From Flavobacteriales bacterium UBA7666 (GTDB lineage: Bacteria > Bacteroidota > Bacteroidia > Flavobacteriales_D > Crocinitomicaceae): a stretch of 64,000 bases of DNA. A program made the translations under genes and the position numbers. Shown one piece after another: positions 1 through 9,223 of the stretch. Where the stretch lies: assembly GCA_002483265.1 (NCBI GenBank), contig DLHO01000011.1, forward strand, positions 9,738 to 73,737, given 5' to 3'. Position 1 is the stretch's first letter; the number at the start of each line of letters is the position of its first letter. Below the pieces are notes generated by a model. The model had not been told where the DNA came from. It searched no databases and worked only from the letters and a program-made list of their open reading frames with translations.

Positions 1-22
1 GATTAATCGCGTGCCTACAGGT

Positions 23-862
23 TTATAAATTTTGAATCCAATCAATCACCTGATCACAGAAAAACTGCAATTCGGGTGAACTCCGTTTCATAGGATGCGT
101 TGTGTTTAAAGTATGTCCGGCATGCGGAATAGGTAGAAATGCATTTTGGGAATTGTTTTTATACACCCAGAAGAAAATGGTTCGACCATGTTCAAAAGGA
201 ACCGCCTCATCATCTACTGCATGTGCAACAAAACATGGAATTGTAAGTGCTTCTACAACCTTCTGCATGTTCCAGGTTGTCTCGCTTGCCAATGTTTCGG
301 CCAGAAATTCAGAACCTTGAGGTAAATGTTGTTTCGTCCGCATATTTGGTTTGAAATAAACTCCGTTTGCTTCCCATTCTTGCATGATCTCAAGCGTTTT
401 CGTATTCAAAGTACGCAATGAATTCAACAGGATAATTCCGGAAAGTTTGATTCCGGATTTTTGAATGGATTGAGTAGCAAACATCGCTGAGAAACCGCCC
501 ATGCTATGTCCCAGAAGAAACAATTGTTTGGGTTTATGAAATAAACTGTTGGTCATAATTTCTTTCGCCACAAACGTCAAATCTTCCACTTCCAATCTAC
601 GGCAATTGGCTTTGTATTTTTCCAGATCATCGAAATAATCCCCTTCATCTGAAATGCCGCAATGGGTATAATTAAATGACAGGGACGAGATTCCATGTTC
701 AGCAAAAATCTTTAGAATAGTAGGGAACATTCCAAAATGATAAAATCCATTGTGACCACAAGCCATCAACACGATCGGAGAATCAGCCCCACAGGAGACG
801 AAATTCCCTCTTATTGTCCCATTCGGACTTTCAATTTGAAAAAGTTTAGTATCAGTTTCCAT
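23..862 (-). CDS. alpha/beta hydrolase, probably cytoplasmic
   Basis: A 279-residue serine hydrolase of the alpha/beta fold. The nucleophile elbow GHSMGG is at residues 118-123 (Ser120). An acid candidate lies in VDD near residue 217, and the catalytic His is in PHAGH near 247-250. No signal peptide is visible, so a cytoplasmic enzyme is likely. Substrate cannot be told from sequence; small esters or acylated metabolites are usual for the family. Its start codon overlaps the end of the upstream hydrolase gene by 11 bases, so the two are probably translated from one transcript. The two hydrolases are different subfamilies, not a tandem duplication. Fold assignment is firm, function is not. Confidence 0.85.
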   Translation of the reverse strand: METDTKLFQIESPNGTIRGNFVSCGADSPIVLMACGHNGFYHFGMFPTILKIFAEHGISSLSFNYTHCGISDEGDYFDDLEKYKANCRRLEVEDLTFVAKEIMTNSLFHKPKQLFLLGHSMGGFSAMFATQSIQKSGIKLSGIILLNSLRTLNTKTLEIMQEWEANGVYFKPNMRTKQHLPQGSEFLAETLASETTWNMQKVVEALTIPCFVAHAVDDEAVPFEHGRTIFFWVYKNNSQNAFLPIPHAGHTLNTTHPMKRSSPELQFFCDQVIDWIQNL

Positions 863-2096
863 ATTTTATCAATCGGGCAGTTCCCAAATTCGTCTGGAGT
901 AAATACACACCATCAGACAAGTTACCTATTTCCAATTGATAACCAAAATTTGTTTTACAGTATTGGACAGGTAAATTATGACCTGAAACATCCAACAGAT
1001 GAATTTCGGTTAATTCTAAATCCGTTCTTACATCAAACGAGTTCTTAATCGGATTCGGGAAGATATCCCAACCAGTTAATTGTCCTTCACTCACTGAATT
1101 TAAAAGATCACAATAACCGATTCTCAAATTAATCGTCGAATCGCACGGAAACTGATAGCTTGCCATTGGTCGCGTAATATCTGGTGAATCAGTTTGAAGA
1201 ATCGGTTTCAACCCCGCAGGAAGCGTGACCTGAGCCGTAGAACCATTGCCAAGACAAACATCCTTCGCAGCCACATTTCCATTCCAGACGTAATCTGCCA
1301 AAGCATCCAGAAGACGGTAAATTCCATAATAATCGTGTGCATTCAGTGCAATAACTGTATTAGGAGTATTGTGATCAGCCGGATAAACATAACCGCCAAC
1401 CGTATCTCTCTGAAGAACCAGAAAATCTTTTTCCGCATTTGAAATGGAAATATTTCTAAAAATGTCTGCTGCCAGACGGTGGTCATTCGTAGAATCGCTC
1501 TCATAGATCTCAGTAATCAACTTCACATCATTGGGAAAGTTCTGCAGTTGATTTTGGTCGATATTATAGGAATACCATTGTGCTGAAACATAGATAAACC
1601 GGCCGTTGCTTCCCCAATTATTTTCCGTAAAACAGGTGAACGCATTTCCAAATGAAGCTCCACCACCAAAAGAATGCCCCATAAAGGCTGCTCTTGTAGT
1701 ATCAATAATATTTGGATAATCACGCGCAGCTTTTCGGAAGCCGTCCAACAAATTTTCATAGCGCTCCAAAACAGTAACTCCCAAGGTTTGATAAGGCACA
1801 AAAACCAGTGCGTATCCTTTTTTGGCTACAAAATCGGTTAATCCTTTGATGTAAATGGGATTATTTCCGCCGTAGCCATGTGAATAAAATATGGTCGGGA
1901 CGGGTGTGCTAATTTCTTGCGGGTGAAAAACAACAATGTTTTGTCCGTTGTAATGGTCATTATTAAAGGACTCCGAAGCTACCGTAAATGTTCCATCTGA
2001 ACCATAGCCAGAAGTAGGTTTTCCGATGTTCGGATCCGAATATTGAGCTGCAACCAGAAAGGGGGAAATAAAAAGCAGCGAGAAAAGAATTTTCAT
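852..2096 (-). CDS. secreted alpha/beta hydrolase with T9SS type A sorting domain
   Basis: A 414-residue protein with an N-terminal signal peptide (cleavage near residue 17, ending VAA). The hydrolase domain resembles the chlorophyllase/dienelactone-hydrolase group. The nucleophile motif GHSFGG is at 140-145 (Ser142), an oxyanion-type HGYGG stretch lies near 73-77, and candidate His residues are at 242 and 254. Residues of about 342-414 form a T9SS type A sorting domain, starting at IFPNPIKNSF and ending in the usual GVYLLQ...RLIKYG strand. It should cross the inner membrane by Sec, be exported through T9SS and be anchored or released at the cell surface. The gene after it overlaps by 11 bases. 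Substrate unknown. Confidence 0.85.
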   Translation of the reverse strand: MKILFSLLFISPFLVAAQYSDPNIGKPTSGYGSDGTFTVASESFNNDHYNGQNIVVFHPQEISTPVPTIFYSHGYGGNNPIYIKGLTDFVAKKGYALVFVPYQTLGVTVLERYENLLDGFRKAARDYPNIIDTTRAAFMGHSFGGGASFGNAFTCFTENNWGSNGRFIYVSAQWYSYNIDQNQLQNFPNDVKLITEIYESDSTNDHRLAADIFRNISISNAEKDFLVLQRDTVGGYVYPADHNTPNTVIALNAHDYYGIYRLLDALADYVWNGNVAAKDVCLGNGSTAQVTLPAGLKPILQTDSPDITRPMASYQFPCDSTINLRIGYCDLLNSVSEGQLTGWDIFPNPIKNSFDVRTDLELTEIHLLDVSGHNLPVQYCKTNFGYQLEIGNLSDGVYLLQTNLGTARLIKYGN

Positions 2097-2175
2097 TTGT
2101 TGTGTATTAGTTTCTGATATTAGAGCGAACTGAATGTGTAAAGTTTAATGCGCTCTGAAAATAAAGTGAACATAC

Positions 2176-3066
2176 TTAAAACATTCCGAAGTAACAGACT
2201 CCATTTCTCCAAAACACAGCAGGCAAAGGTATTTTAATGGTGTTCAAGGGTTTTAACAGCTTTTTTAACCACGGTTTCTTAATGGGAAGCTGCGACCAGT
2301 CCAAATCCAGAGAAATAGCATATTCTTGTTTGGCAAAGTAGGTTTTCCCCGTATTCAAATCGGTATAGGTATTTGAATCACCATTCAGTTTTGCATCGAT
2401 ACTGTAACCAAAACCGATCTGGATCCATTTCGGAAATTTCGATTCCTTGAAAAAAGTTCCCGGCGCCACACACAACCAATAACTTTGCGCATTGTAATCC
2501 TTTAATAATCGTTCAGAGAAATTGGAGCCCAGCGTATTGGGCCGGATTGCCGCATAAGGCGATGGCTTGTATCCGAATTTGAGCTGGAAACGCTGTTCGT
2601 CCCAACCTAATTGCTGCCCGATGAACAAACCCGCTCCTGCTGTATTTGCAGTGAGATCTGCCCAGGAAAATCCCCATTCTGCACTGAAACCATCCAAAAC
2701 TTCTACCGAAAGCTGGTAGGTCCATGCAATTCCACCTGAGAGGATGGCTGCTTTTCGTTTAGGCATTCTTGCCCAACGCCAGGCGGCATAATTGACCATT
2801 GATAATTTATAGGCCGTGTATGCATGCCCTAACTTATCCATGTAAAGCCATTCGTTCGAATCATTAAAAGTGTGGAACTTCGATTTCGGATATTCCTTGT
2901 ACCAAACGGCCGAAAGTAAGGCTACACTTCCACCACCCAATGCCAGATCTGTTCCGGCAACCCAATAAGATCGCTTATTCCATGTGGTATCTGATAGTTG
3001 GGCAGAAACACCGAAGGCAACAAAAAAAAGACAGAAAAGAAGCACTTTCACACGGGAAAAATACAA
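2176..3066 (-). CDS. DUF2279 family outer-membrane-associated protein
   Basis: A 296-residue protein with a signal peptide (about residues 1-22, ending VSA). Residues of about 75-155 carry the DUF2279 (YfiM-like) core: MDKLGHA at 76-82, a conserved Glu and Asp around 122-126, and WGFSWADL at 131-138 followed by a small-residue-rich stretch. The C-terminal half is rich in alternating aromatic and polar residues and ends in an aromatic residue, as in outer-membrane proteins. The function of the family is not known. A weak inverted repeat (AGAGCG/CGCTCT) between this gene and the next hydrolase gene could end transcription, but it has no T-run. Confidence 0.75.
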   Translation of the reverse strand: MYFSRVKVLLFCLFFVAFGVSAQLSDTTWNKRSYWVAGTDLALGGGSVALLSAVWYKEYPKSKFHTFNDSNEWLYMDKLGHAYTAYKLSMVNYAAWRWARMPKRKAAILSGGIAWTYQLSVEVLDGFSAEWGFSWADLTANTAGAGLFIGQQLGWDEQRFQLKFGYKPSPYAAIRPNTLGSNFSERLLKDYNAQSYWLCVAPGTFFKESKFPKWIQIGFGYSIDAKLNGDSNTYTDLNTGKTYFAKQEYAISLDLDWSQLPIKKPWLKKLLKPLNTIKIPLPAVFWRNGVCYFGMF

Positions 3067-3107
3067 CTTTCTGTCTTTACAATTTCAGATCAATCTGTAA
3101 TTTCTAT

Positions 3108-4652
3108 TTATCGGACTACGGCAACTTCAAACGTTACATCCACCTGATCTCCGATTTTAGAATCCGAAGTCATGTTGTGTTTTGTTCTGTCTACAACCGA
3201 TTTACCAACGAAAACCAACACTTCACTTCCGTCTTTGGTGACTTTTGAAACAAAACGCAGATGCAATGTGGTCTCTGCTTTCACTCCAACAAATTCCAGA
3301 TCGCCCGTAATTTTATAATCCTCCCCTACTTTTTCAATTTTACGTGATTGGAACGTTATTTTGGGATACTTTTCACTTTCAATAAACTCATCACTCAATA
3401 CGGATTCATCACGAATATCGTTGAAGGTCGTCAAACTACCACTCTTCATTTCAACATTCAAGCTTCTCAAAACACCCGCTTTATCCAGTTGAAGATCCAC
3501 ACTAAAATCTTTGATTGCTCCGGAAGTTCTTGCGCTACTCGGTCCCACTTCAAACTCCAGTTTCGAATTCGCTGCTACACTTTTCCAAGCTCCGGCATCT
3601 CCATCCTCTAAGGCAATTGCAGGAATATCCATGACATCTTCTTTCTCAGATGATTGGTCGGACTTACTATCCGAATTCTTCAAAAGGGTCTCAATCTTCA
3701 ATTTTTCCCGTTGCAGGCAAGTATCTACCGGATTGGTAAAACCGATCAAAATAAGCGGCAACAACATTCCGTGGAAAGGTTTTTCGGTTTCCGGCAGCTC
3801 AATCAATGCCAATGCCAACGATGTTCCGATAATCGCACCCAGGTAAGTCGGCATTCCGCCAAAGTTTTCGTTGATCAATCCGAAACTCACCAGAATACCA
3901 ATGATCAATAGCGGAAGAAATAAGCTTAGAAAAATACGTGCTTTCTCACGTTTAATAGATTTACAAGCCCACAGAGAGCCCAAACCAGCCAAAATTCCCA
4001 TCCATAGATTTCCTTTCTGAAGTGAATCCGAGATTCCATCCAATGAATTCAGGGAAAAGAAAATCCAGGCAACGGCGAAAAGCAAAATCCCGAGTTGCAA
4101 TCCATTATTGGAGCGCAATCCCAAATTAGCAGCAAAAAATCCTGTTGCCAACAATATTACTCCAAAAGTGGAAGCAACGAACGAGGCCGCAAGGACAAAA
4201 ATTCCCATGTAAACAAGCGAAACCGCCGTACTGAATTCTGCTTTATCTGCGCCAAACCAACGTACGGCAAACCAATCCTTTATTTTAGCAAAAAACGGAA
4301 TAATGGAACCAATAATTGCAAACGCAGCAACTTCCAATGTCCAGTTCACCTCAAAGCCCTGATAATTTGCCTTGGCGCCAATGGGTATTAGCGCTAATAA
4401 GCCCACAAAATAAGGAGCTACCATTCTGACCTTTTCGGGAAGTAGGGAAATCACATATCCCAACCCAATCATTCCGATCAAGGTAAAACAGATCATTTCC
4501 AGTGAAGGATCTTGTTCAAATCCATTGGTCAACGCGATGATTAAACAAATGATGGCGATACTCAATGAAGTTTTGAAAAGAAATGCTGAACGAACTAAAA
4601 AAGCGCTTATAATCGCAATGATTCCCACGCCCATCCCAAGATAATTTTCCAT
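3108..4652 (-). CDS. multi-spanning membrane protein with C-terminal YceI domain
   Basis: I chose the ATG at 4652 because the predicted protein then begins directly with the first hydrophobic helix; the longer frame from 4703 adds 17 polar residues. The product is 514 residues. Roughly the first 300 form about ten hydrophobic helices, followed by a charged Ser/Glu/Asp linker. The last ~170 residues are a YceI-like lipocalin-type beta-barrel: a WKS...NSKLEFEVGPSS start, a FNDIRDESVLSDEF helix and a YPKITFQS strand. YceI domains bind isoprenoid-like lipids and are usually free periplasmic proteins. Here the domain is tethered to a membrane part, which suggests a lipid-related envelope role. No close functional match is recognised. 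Confidence 0.7.
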   Translation of the reverse strand: MENYLGMGVGIIAIISAFLVRSAFLFKTSLSIAIICLIIALTNGFEQDPSLEMICFTLIGMIGLGYVISLLPEKVRMVAPYFVGLLALIPIGAKANYQGFEVNWTLEVAAFAIIGSIIPFFAKIKDWFAVRWFGADKAEFSTAVSLVYMGIFVLAASFVASTFGVILLATGFFAANLGLRSNNGLQLGILLFAVAWIFFSLNSLDGISDSLQKGNLWMGILAGLGSLWACKSIKREKARIFLSLFLPLLIIGILVSFGLINENFGGMPTYLGAIIGTSLALALIELPETEKPFHGMLLPLILIGFTNPVDTCLQREKLKIETLLKNSDSKSDQSSEKEDVMDIPAIALEDGDAGAWKSVAANSKLEFEVGPSSARTSGAIKDFSVDLQLDKAGVLRSLNVEMKSGSLTTFNDIRDESVLSDEFIESEKYPKITFQSRKIEKVGEDYKITGDLEFVGVKAETTLHLRFVSKVTKDGSEVLVFVGKSVVDRTKHNMTSDSKIGDQVDVTFEVAVVR

Positions 4653-4788
4653 AGTGGTGTTTTTACAAGTAGTAATTATTTCTATTGAAATCATCCCGTT
4701 CACTCACGAGATCAAGTGAAAAATTAACTTAAAAAATTGAACTTTCCAAAGAAAATTTAACAAATAGAATGATTGGGAATCTGCTCCT

Positions 4789-5532
4789 TTATAGAAACAG
4801 GGAGTTTTTGACTTTTAGTTCCAGTAATTGATGGAAAACCGATTCTTTTAAGGAGTTTTCCAACAGCTCCAGGTGTTGAATCCGATGGCAATCACTTCCC
4901 AAAATGTCGATCAACCCTGCTTTTAACAAACGAATAGCTTGGTTCTTCACATCCGGGCCGTAATGTCCGGTAAATGAATTTAAGTTGACTTGGATATAAC
5001 AGCCTCGTTCGCGCAACGACCGCGCAACTTCAATGGAGGGATGGAAATACATGTAGCGCTCAAAATGCGCCAAAATAGGTTGATAACCAGCCGATTTCAA
5101 GTGGAAGACAATCTCTTCTATTTGGGAAGGTTGATTCCGGAATGAAAACTCAAACAGGATGTGATTTCCATGAAACGGCAGTAAATCCTTGTTGCGAATT
5201 CGCTCAAAAAGCGTTTCGTCAAAATAGTATTCTGCAGAAGCTTCCAGTTGGAGTTTTAACCCCAGATCCTGAGTGATTTTTCTCACCTCCTCCAGCTTCT
5301 TCAAAATGATCTCAGAAGTGTTATCGTAAACTCCCGACATGACATGTGGAGTCAGGATTAATTTTTGGTAACCCAGTTCTTCAAACTTTCGGAGCATTCC
5401 GATCGTGTGATCCATCGTTGGAGCTCCGTCATCAATTCCGGGAATTAAATGGCTGTGAATATCAACGAGTAAAGTTCCGCCCAAATTGGCAGCTTCCTTC
5501 TTTTGTTTATTAAACATGCCAAAAAATCCCAT
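4789..5532 (-). CDS. CpsB/CapC/YwqE-family tyrosine-protein phosphatase (PHP fold)
   Basis: A 247-residue PHP-family metallophosphatase. Metal-binding motifs are DIHSHLIPGIDDGA at about 24-37, TPH at 61-63, LAHFERY in the middle and GSDCHR towards the end. Family members dephosphorylate the tyrosine-rich tails of bacterial tyrosine kinases that control capsule and exopolysaccharide chain length. The natural partner in this window is the Wzc-like kinase at 32779-35133, which has a tyrosine-rich tail. The gene lies one base downstream of rfbB and is almost certainly co-transcribed with it. It has no signal peptide, consistent with action in the cytoplasm. Confidence 0.88.
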   Translation of the reverse strand: MGFFGMFNKQKKEAANLGGTLLVDIHSHLIPGIDDGAPTMDHTIGMLRKFEELGYQKLILTPHVMSGVYDNTSEIILKKLEEVRKITQDLGLKLQLEASAEYYFDETLFERIRNKDLLPFHGNHILFEFSFRNQPSQIEEIVFHLKSAGYQPILAHFERYMYFHPSIEVARSLRERGCYIQVNLNSFTGHYGPDVKNQAIRLLKAGLIDILGSDCHRIQHLELLENSLKESVFHQLLELKVKNSLFL

Positions 5533-5533
5533 T

Positions 5534-6592
5534 CTAACGCTGGTTGTACATGTTTTTATAATAATCCTGATAAGCTCCGGAAGTGACTTCCTGCACCCAA
5601 TCCTGATTATTCAAATACCAAATGACCGTATTTCTAAGACCTTCTTCAAACGTAATACTTGGTTTCCAGCCCAATTCTTCGAACAACTTAGTGGCATCAA
5701 TCGCATAACGCAAATCATGACCAGCACGGTCTTTTACGTAGGTAATCAATTCGGCACTTTCTCCTGCTTTTCGGTTCAACTCCTGATCCATAATCTGGCA
5801 GAGTTCGTGGATCAAATCAATGTTTCTCCATTCATTCCAACCGCCAATGTTGTAGTTGCAACCTATTGCTCCCTGGTGAAAAATCACATCAATTGCACGT
5901 GCATGATCCTCTACCCATAACCAATCCCGTACGTTGATTCCTTCCCCATAAACGGGCAATGGTTTTTTGTTCAGAATATTATTGATCATCAGTGGAATTA
6001 ACTTCTCAGGATGGTGATTGCTTCCGTAATTATTGGAACAATTCGATCGTTTTACCGGAAAACCGTAGGTATGATAATAAGCCGAAACAAAGTGATCTGA
6101 AGCAGCTTTCGACGCAGAATATGGACTTCTCGGATCATAAGAAGTAGTTTCCGTGAAAAATCCTTCTTCACCCAATGACCCAAAAACTTCATCCGTAGAA
6201 ACGTGGTAAAAAATATGACCTTCCAGGGTATTCCAATAAGCTCTGGCCTGGTTCATCAGGTTAACCGTTCCAACCACATTGGTGTGCACGAATTCCATTG
6301 GTCCTTCAATTGACCGATCCACATGAGATTCAGCTGCCAAATGAATGACATCCGTGATCTGATGTTTCTCAAATGCCTCTTTCACATCTTGTTCAGAAGT
6401 GATATCTCCTTTGAAAAAGGTGTGATTTTTTGCTTCAATTATATCTTTCAAATTGGCCAAATTTCCCGCATAAGTCAGGGAATCAAAAGTCACAATGTGA
6501 TAAGACGGATATTTATTTACCAATAGGCGAACCAAATGAGATCCTATGAATCCTGCGCCGCCCGTTACCAGTATCTGTTTCTGTGCTGTCAT
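5534..6592 (-). CDS. rfbB: dTDP-glucose 4,6-dehydratase
   Basis: A 352-residue extended short-chain dehydrogenase/reductase. The NAD-binding TGGAGFIGSH is at the N-terminus, the catalytic STDEVFG carries the Thr-Asp-Glu set, and YSASK is the active-site Tyr-Lys. The start at 6592 (MTAQKQILVTGG) puts the Rossmann motif at the usual distance; the longer frame from 6613 adds seven non-conserved residues. It converts dTDP-glucose to dTDP-4-keto-6-deoxyglucose, the second step towards dTDP-rhamnose. rfbC is at 35269-35817, but rfbA and rfbD are not in the window. It is followed after one base by the CpsB-type phosphatase gene. Confidence 0.95.
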   Translation of the reverse strand: MTAQKQILVTGGAGFIGSHLVRLLVNKYPSYHIVTFDSLTYAGNLANLKDIIEAKNHTFFKGDITSEQDVKEAFEKHQITDVIHLAAESHVDRSIEGPMEFVHTNVVGTVNLMNQARAYWNTLEGHIFYHVSTDEVFGSLGEEGFFTETTSYDPRSPYSASKAASDHFVSAYYHTYGFPVKRSNCSNNYGSNHHPEKLIPLMINNILNKKPLPVYGEGINVRDWLWVEDHARAIDVIFHQGAIGCNYNIGGWNEWRNIDLIHELCQIMDQELNRKAGESAELITYVKDRAGHDLRYAIDATKLFEELGWKPSITFEEGLRNTVIWYLNNQDWVQEVTSGAYQDYYKNMYNQR

Positions 6593-6899
6593 ACAAAGAG
6601 TAAAAATAACCAATTTACCGGTATCAGAAAAAAGAATGAGAGATCGAAAACTACTTCACGGAATGGAAGGCGAACTTTCGAACAGGTAGATGATGTTTGT
6701 ATCATGGGAATTGAAGTTAATTAATTACGTCCCGATAATTATCGGGATCCGAATTACGAATGCCGAATTATTAGGAAACCGCTTGAATGGAAATATAGTA
6801 GTGCGAAAAACTATTGGCGACCAGAATGTTCTAGAAATTGATCTAATAGGGAACTGAACTAAAAATTCGGCACAAACATGATGCTTGCGCTAGCAATGA
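6593..6899. other. non-coding stretch with an 18-bp perfect palindrome
   Basis: No supportable gene. The only clear structure is the palindrome TCCCGATAATTATCGGGA at 6730-6747, of the kind often scattered between genes in Bacteroidota. It lies upstream of rfbB and could be a small dispersed repeat or a protein-binding dyad. Confidence 0.6.
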
Positions 6900-6932
6900 G
6901 AAAAAAAGAATGCGACCCTAAAGCCGCATTCT
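6900..6932 (-). terminator. rho-independent terminator of the 6978-9149 gene
   Basis: An 8-bp stem AGAATGCG/CGCATTCT (6907-6914 with 6925-6932) has a 10-base loop. Read on the minus strand it is followed directly by a run of seven T. It lies about 45 bases after the stop codon of the type B adhesin gene. Confidence 0.85.
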
Positions 6933-6977
6933 ATTGGTGAGGGTATCTAACAAAAAACTAAATCCGCTAATTATTCA

Positions 6978-9149
6978 CTAACGAAAAACTTCAATGAACC
7001 CTTGTTTTTCAAGTTCCTCTCCAGAACTCAAAACAACCTTCATCCGATAAAAATAAACTCCTTCAGCCATTTCTTTTCCAGCTGTATCTTTTCCATCCCA
7101 TTTGAAATCTGGCTTACTAAATGAACGAACCAAATTTCCCCAACGATTTGCAATATCAATTTCCAATGAACTGATTCCTGCATAAGAAACCAATGAAAAA
7201 TAATCGTTAATGTGATCTCCATTCGGTGTGAAAACATTTGGTACCTCCACGAAACATGCTAAGGACAAATCGACTACAAATGAATCTGTTTCTGAAATAC
7301 AGGAACCATTTTGAGCATATACATAATAGGTTGTTGTTTCATTTGAATAAAGCGTATTCACGGATCCGGTCAAGTTTCCAGGGTTCCACACAAAAGTACT
7401 GTTCGGCAAATCTGAGCTGACACTCGCAACAACCGGTTCTCCGGGACAAACCTGAAAATTGTTTGGAACAATAATCTGTGGATTTGGCAAAGTCATGGTT
7501 AAAACAGAATCTCTTCCGCTCAGGCAACCGTTGTAAGATCCCTCTACAAAAATCCAACCTGCATTTGAATCATTCACAACAAAAACTTGACCTGTATTAC
7601 CAGATGGAGTCCATGTAAAGGTCATTTCAGGTAAATTTCCTGAAACAGAAAGTATTGTCGACGTTCCTTCACAAAAGTCCGAAGTTCCGGAAATGGAAAC
7701 TTCCAATGCAGGAATCACCGTAACGGAGCCAGTTTCAGTATCCGTACAACCATTCGGTGATGTTCCAATGACTGTAAACACACTGCTAACTGTTGGAGAA
7801 ACTACTCTGACTGGTTGTATGCTTCCATCGTTCCATAAACAGCTTGTCCCACTAACAGACGAAACTACCATCAACTGAACTTGGTCACCAAGGCAAATCG
7901 TATCATCAGAAACTTGTAAAGTAAGAACAGGAGCAGGTCTCACAATTGCAACGGTAGATACAATGTTTGAACTGCATCCGAAACTATTGGTTCCAATAAC
8001 GGAATAAACCGTTGATGAAGTAGGAACGACAGAAATTGTACTACCTGTAAGATTTCCAGGATTCCAGACATACGTCATATTAGCTGTTGTCGAAGAGACT
8101 GTAAAGATTGCAGTTTCTCCTGTACAAACGGTGTCATTTGAGCTAACAGTGATAACTGGAGGCGGTATAAAAGTGACGGTAAATGAGACTTGGTCGGAGC
8201 AACCAACTGCTCCATCATAGGCGAATAATGTTTGAGGGCTTGTAATCGTTGCACCTGGTAAGTATGCAGTGCCTGTTCCATTGGAACCAGTATAATAACG
8301 TTGATTTCCACTTAAATTCGTTCCTGAAATTGCAGGTAGAATATAAGAAGTACAGGTTGTAACATCCTGGATCGGATTTAAGGTAGGTGTTTGGATAAAA
8401 GCTACCTGAATAGTTGCTACCGAATCTGCACAGCCAGGTGCGCCATCGATCGTGTAATGATAGGTTCCATTGGAATTTGTTCCAACGGTAAATGTTCCCA
8501 AATAACCATTTGCAAGAGCAGTCGGACCAGTCCAAACACCATTTACTGAAAGCGAGGTGATATCGGAATACAAATCAAGAGAATTGGTTGAAACGCATTC
8601 CGTAACCGAAGAGTTAAGCGGAGTTGGCTGACATTGGAAAAGCCTTAAATCGTCAAAACCAACATCATTTCCTCCTGTTCCAAAAGTATTCGTACTAATT
8701 TCAAAAACAATCGAATTCGTAGGAGCTGTAAAAGCAAGCATCGTTATATCATTCCATGTACTTCCGTTGATGACATTTTGAGTGACCAAAACATTTCCAA
8801 GATTATCTTTCACTTGAATGGTTAGATCATTTGTACTTGTCCAGGCATCTCTTGTTGAAAATGAAAACCGGTACTGTTGACCAATACAAACATCTGTAAA
8901 CGGGTGAGAATAAAGCATTCCTATGTATCCATCCACAATGTTCATATACATTCCGGAAGTCCCTGTGCGAACACAGCCAGCATAAGTTTGAGGTGTATTC
9001 TGGTAGGTCGTTCCCGGAAGTAAATAAGGGATCGCAGTGGTGTACTCATACGATTCTTGGTAAATCTGAGTCCAGTTACACTGAGCAAGTCCCGTGAAAT
9101 AATTTGAAATAAAAGCCAGGAAAAGGGAGGAAACGGTTAATAGTTTCAT
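6978..9149 (-). CDS. secreted surface protein with T9SS type B (gliding-type) sorting domain
   Basis: A 723-residue protein with a signal peptide (about 1-22, ending GLAQ). Residues of about 23-175 are a beta-rich domain of the galactose-binding/CBM type that is closely similar to the N-terminus of the protein encoded at 17706-21224. They share the stretches TYQNTPQTYAGCVRTGT, RFSFSTRDA and DVGFDDLRL or DIGFDDLRL. Several Ig-like modules with Cys-Xaa-Gly starts follow. The last ~85 residues (VFTPNGDHINDYF ... NRWGNLV ... DGKD ... GVYFYRMKV) are a type B sorting domain. Type B cargo normally needs a PorP/SprF partner; one is encoded at 43647-44579. The ligand of the adhesin is unknown. It lacks the TTTTGTCCC box found upstream of three neighbouring genes. 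Confidence 0.85.
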   Translation of the reverse strand: MKLLTVSSLFLAFISNYFTGLAQCNWTQIYQESYEYTTAIPYLLPGTTYQNTPQTYAGCVRTGTSGMYMNIVDGYIGMLYSHPFTDVCIGQQYRFSFSTRDAWTSTNDLTIQVKDNLGNVLVTQNVINGSTWNDITMLAFTAPTNSIVFEISTNTFGTGGNDVGFDDLRLFQCQPTPLNSSVTECVSTNSLDLYSDITSLSVNGVWTGPTALANGYLGTFTVGTNSNGTYHYTIDGAPGCADSVATIQVAFIQTPTLNPIQDVTTCTSYILPAISGTNLSGNQRYYTGSNGTGTAYLPGATITSPQTLFAYDGAVGCSDQVSFTVTFIPPPVITVSSNDTVCTGETAIFTVSSTTANMTYVWNPGNLTGSTISVVPTSSTVYSVIGTNSFGCSSNIVSTVAIVRPAPVLTLQVSDDTICLGDQVQLMVVSSVSGTSCLWNDGSIQPVRVVSPTVSSVFTVIGTSPNGCTDTETGSVTVIPALEVSISGTSDFCEGTSTILSVSGNLPEMTFTWTPSGNTGQVFVVNDSNAGWIFVEGSYNGCLSGRDSVLTMTLPNPQIIVPNNFQVCPGEPVVASVSSDLPNSTFVWNPGNLTGSVNTLYSNETTTYYVYAQNGSCISETDSFVVDLSLACFVEVPNVFTPNGDHINDYFSLVSYAGISSLEIDIANRWGNLVRSFSKPDFKWDGKDTAGKEMAEGVYFYRMKVVLSSGEELEKQGFIEVFR

Positions 9150-9173
9150 CTAATGGAGATTAAAATGAGAGAT

Positions 9174-9210
9174 GATAAAATGCAGGCAAGTACAATTCCT
9201 GCCTGCATTT
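9174..9210 (-). terminator. terminator after the lectin-like gene 9224-12295
   Basis: An 11-bp perfect stem AAATGCAGGCA/TGCCTGCATTT (9178-9188 with 9200-9210) with an 11-base loop is followed on the minus strand by TTTTATC. It sits 14 bases after the stop codon and separates this gene from the next minus-strand gene. Confidence 0.75.
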
Positions 9211-9223
9211 ATTTTTCTAGTTA

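Noticed and set aside
6770..6860. Possible protein remnant (RLNGNIVVRKTIGDQNVLEI) in the gap before rfbB
   Set aside because: Only ~35 codons, no start and no family match; cannot be told from chance.
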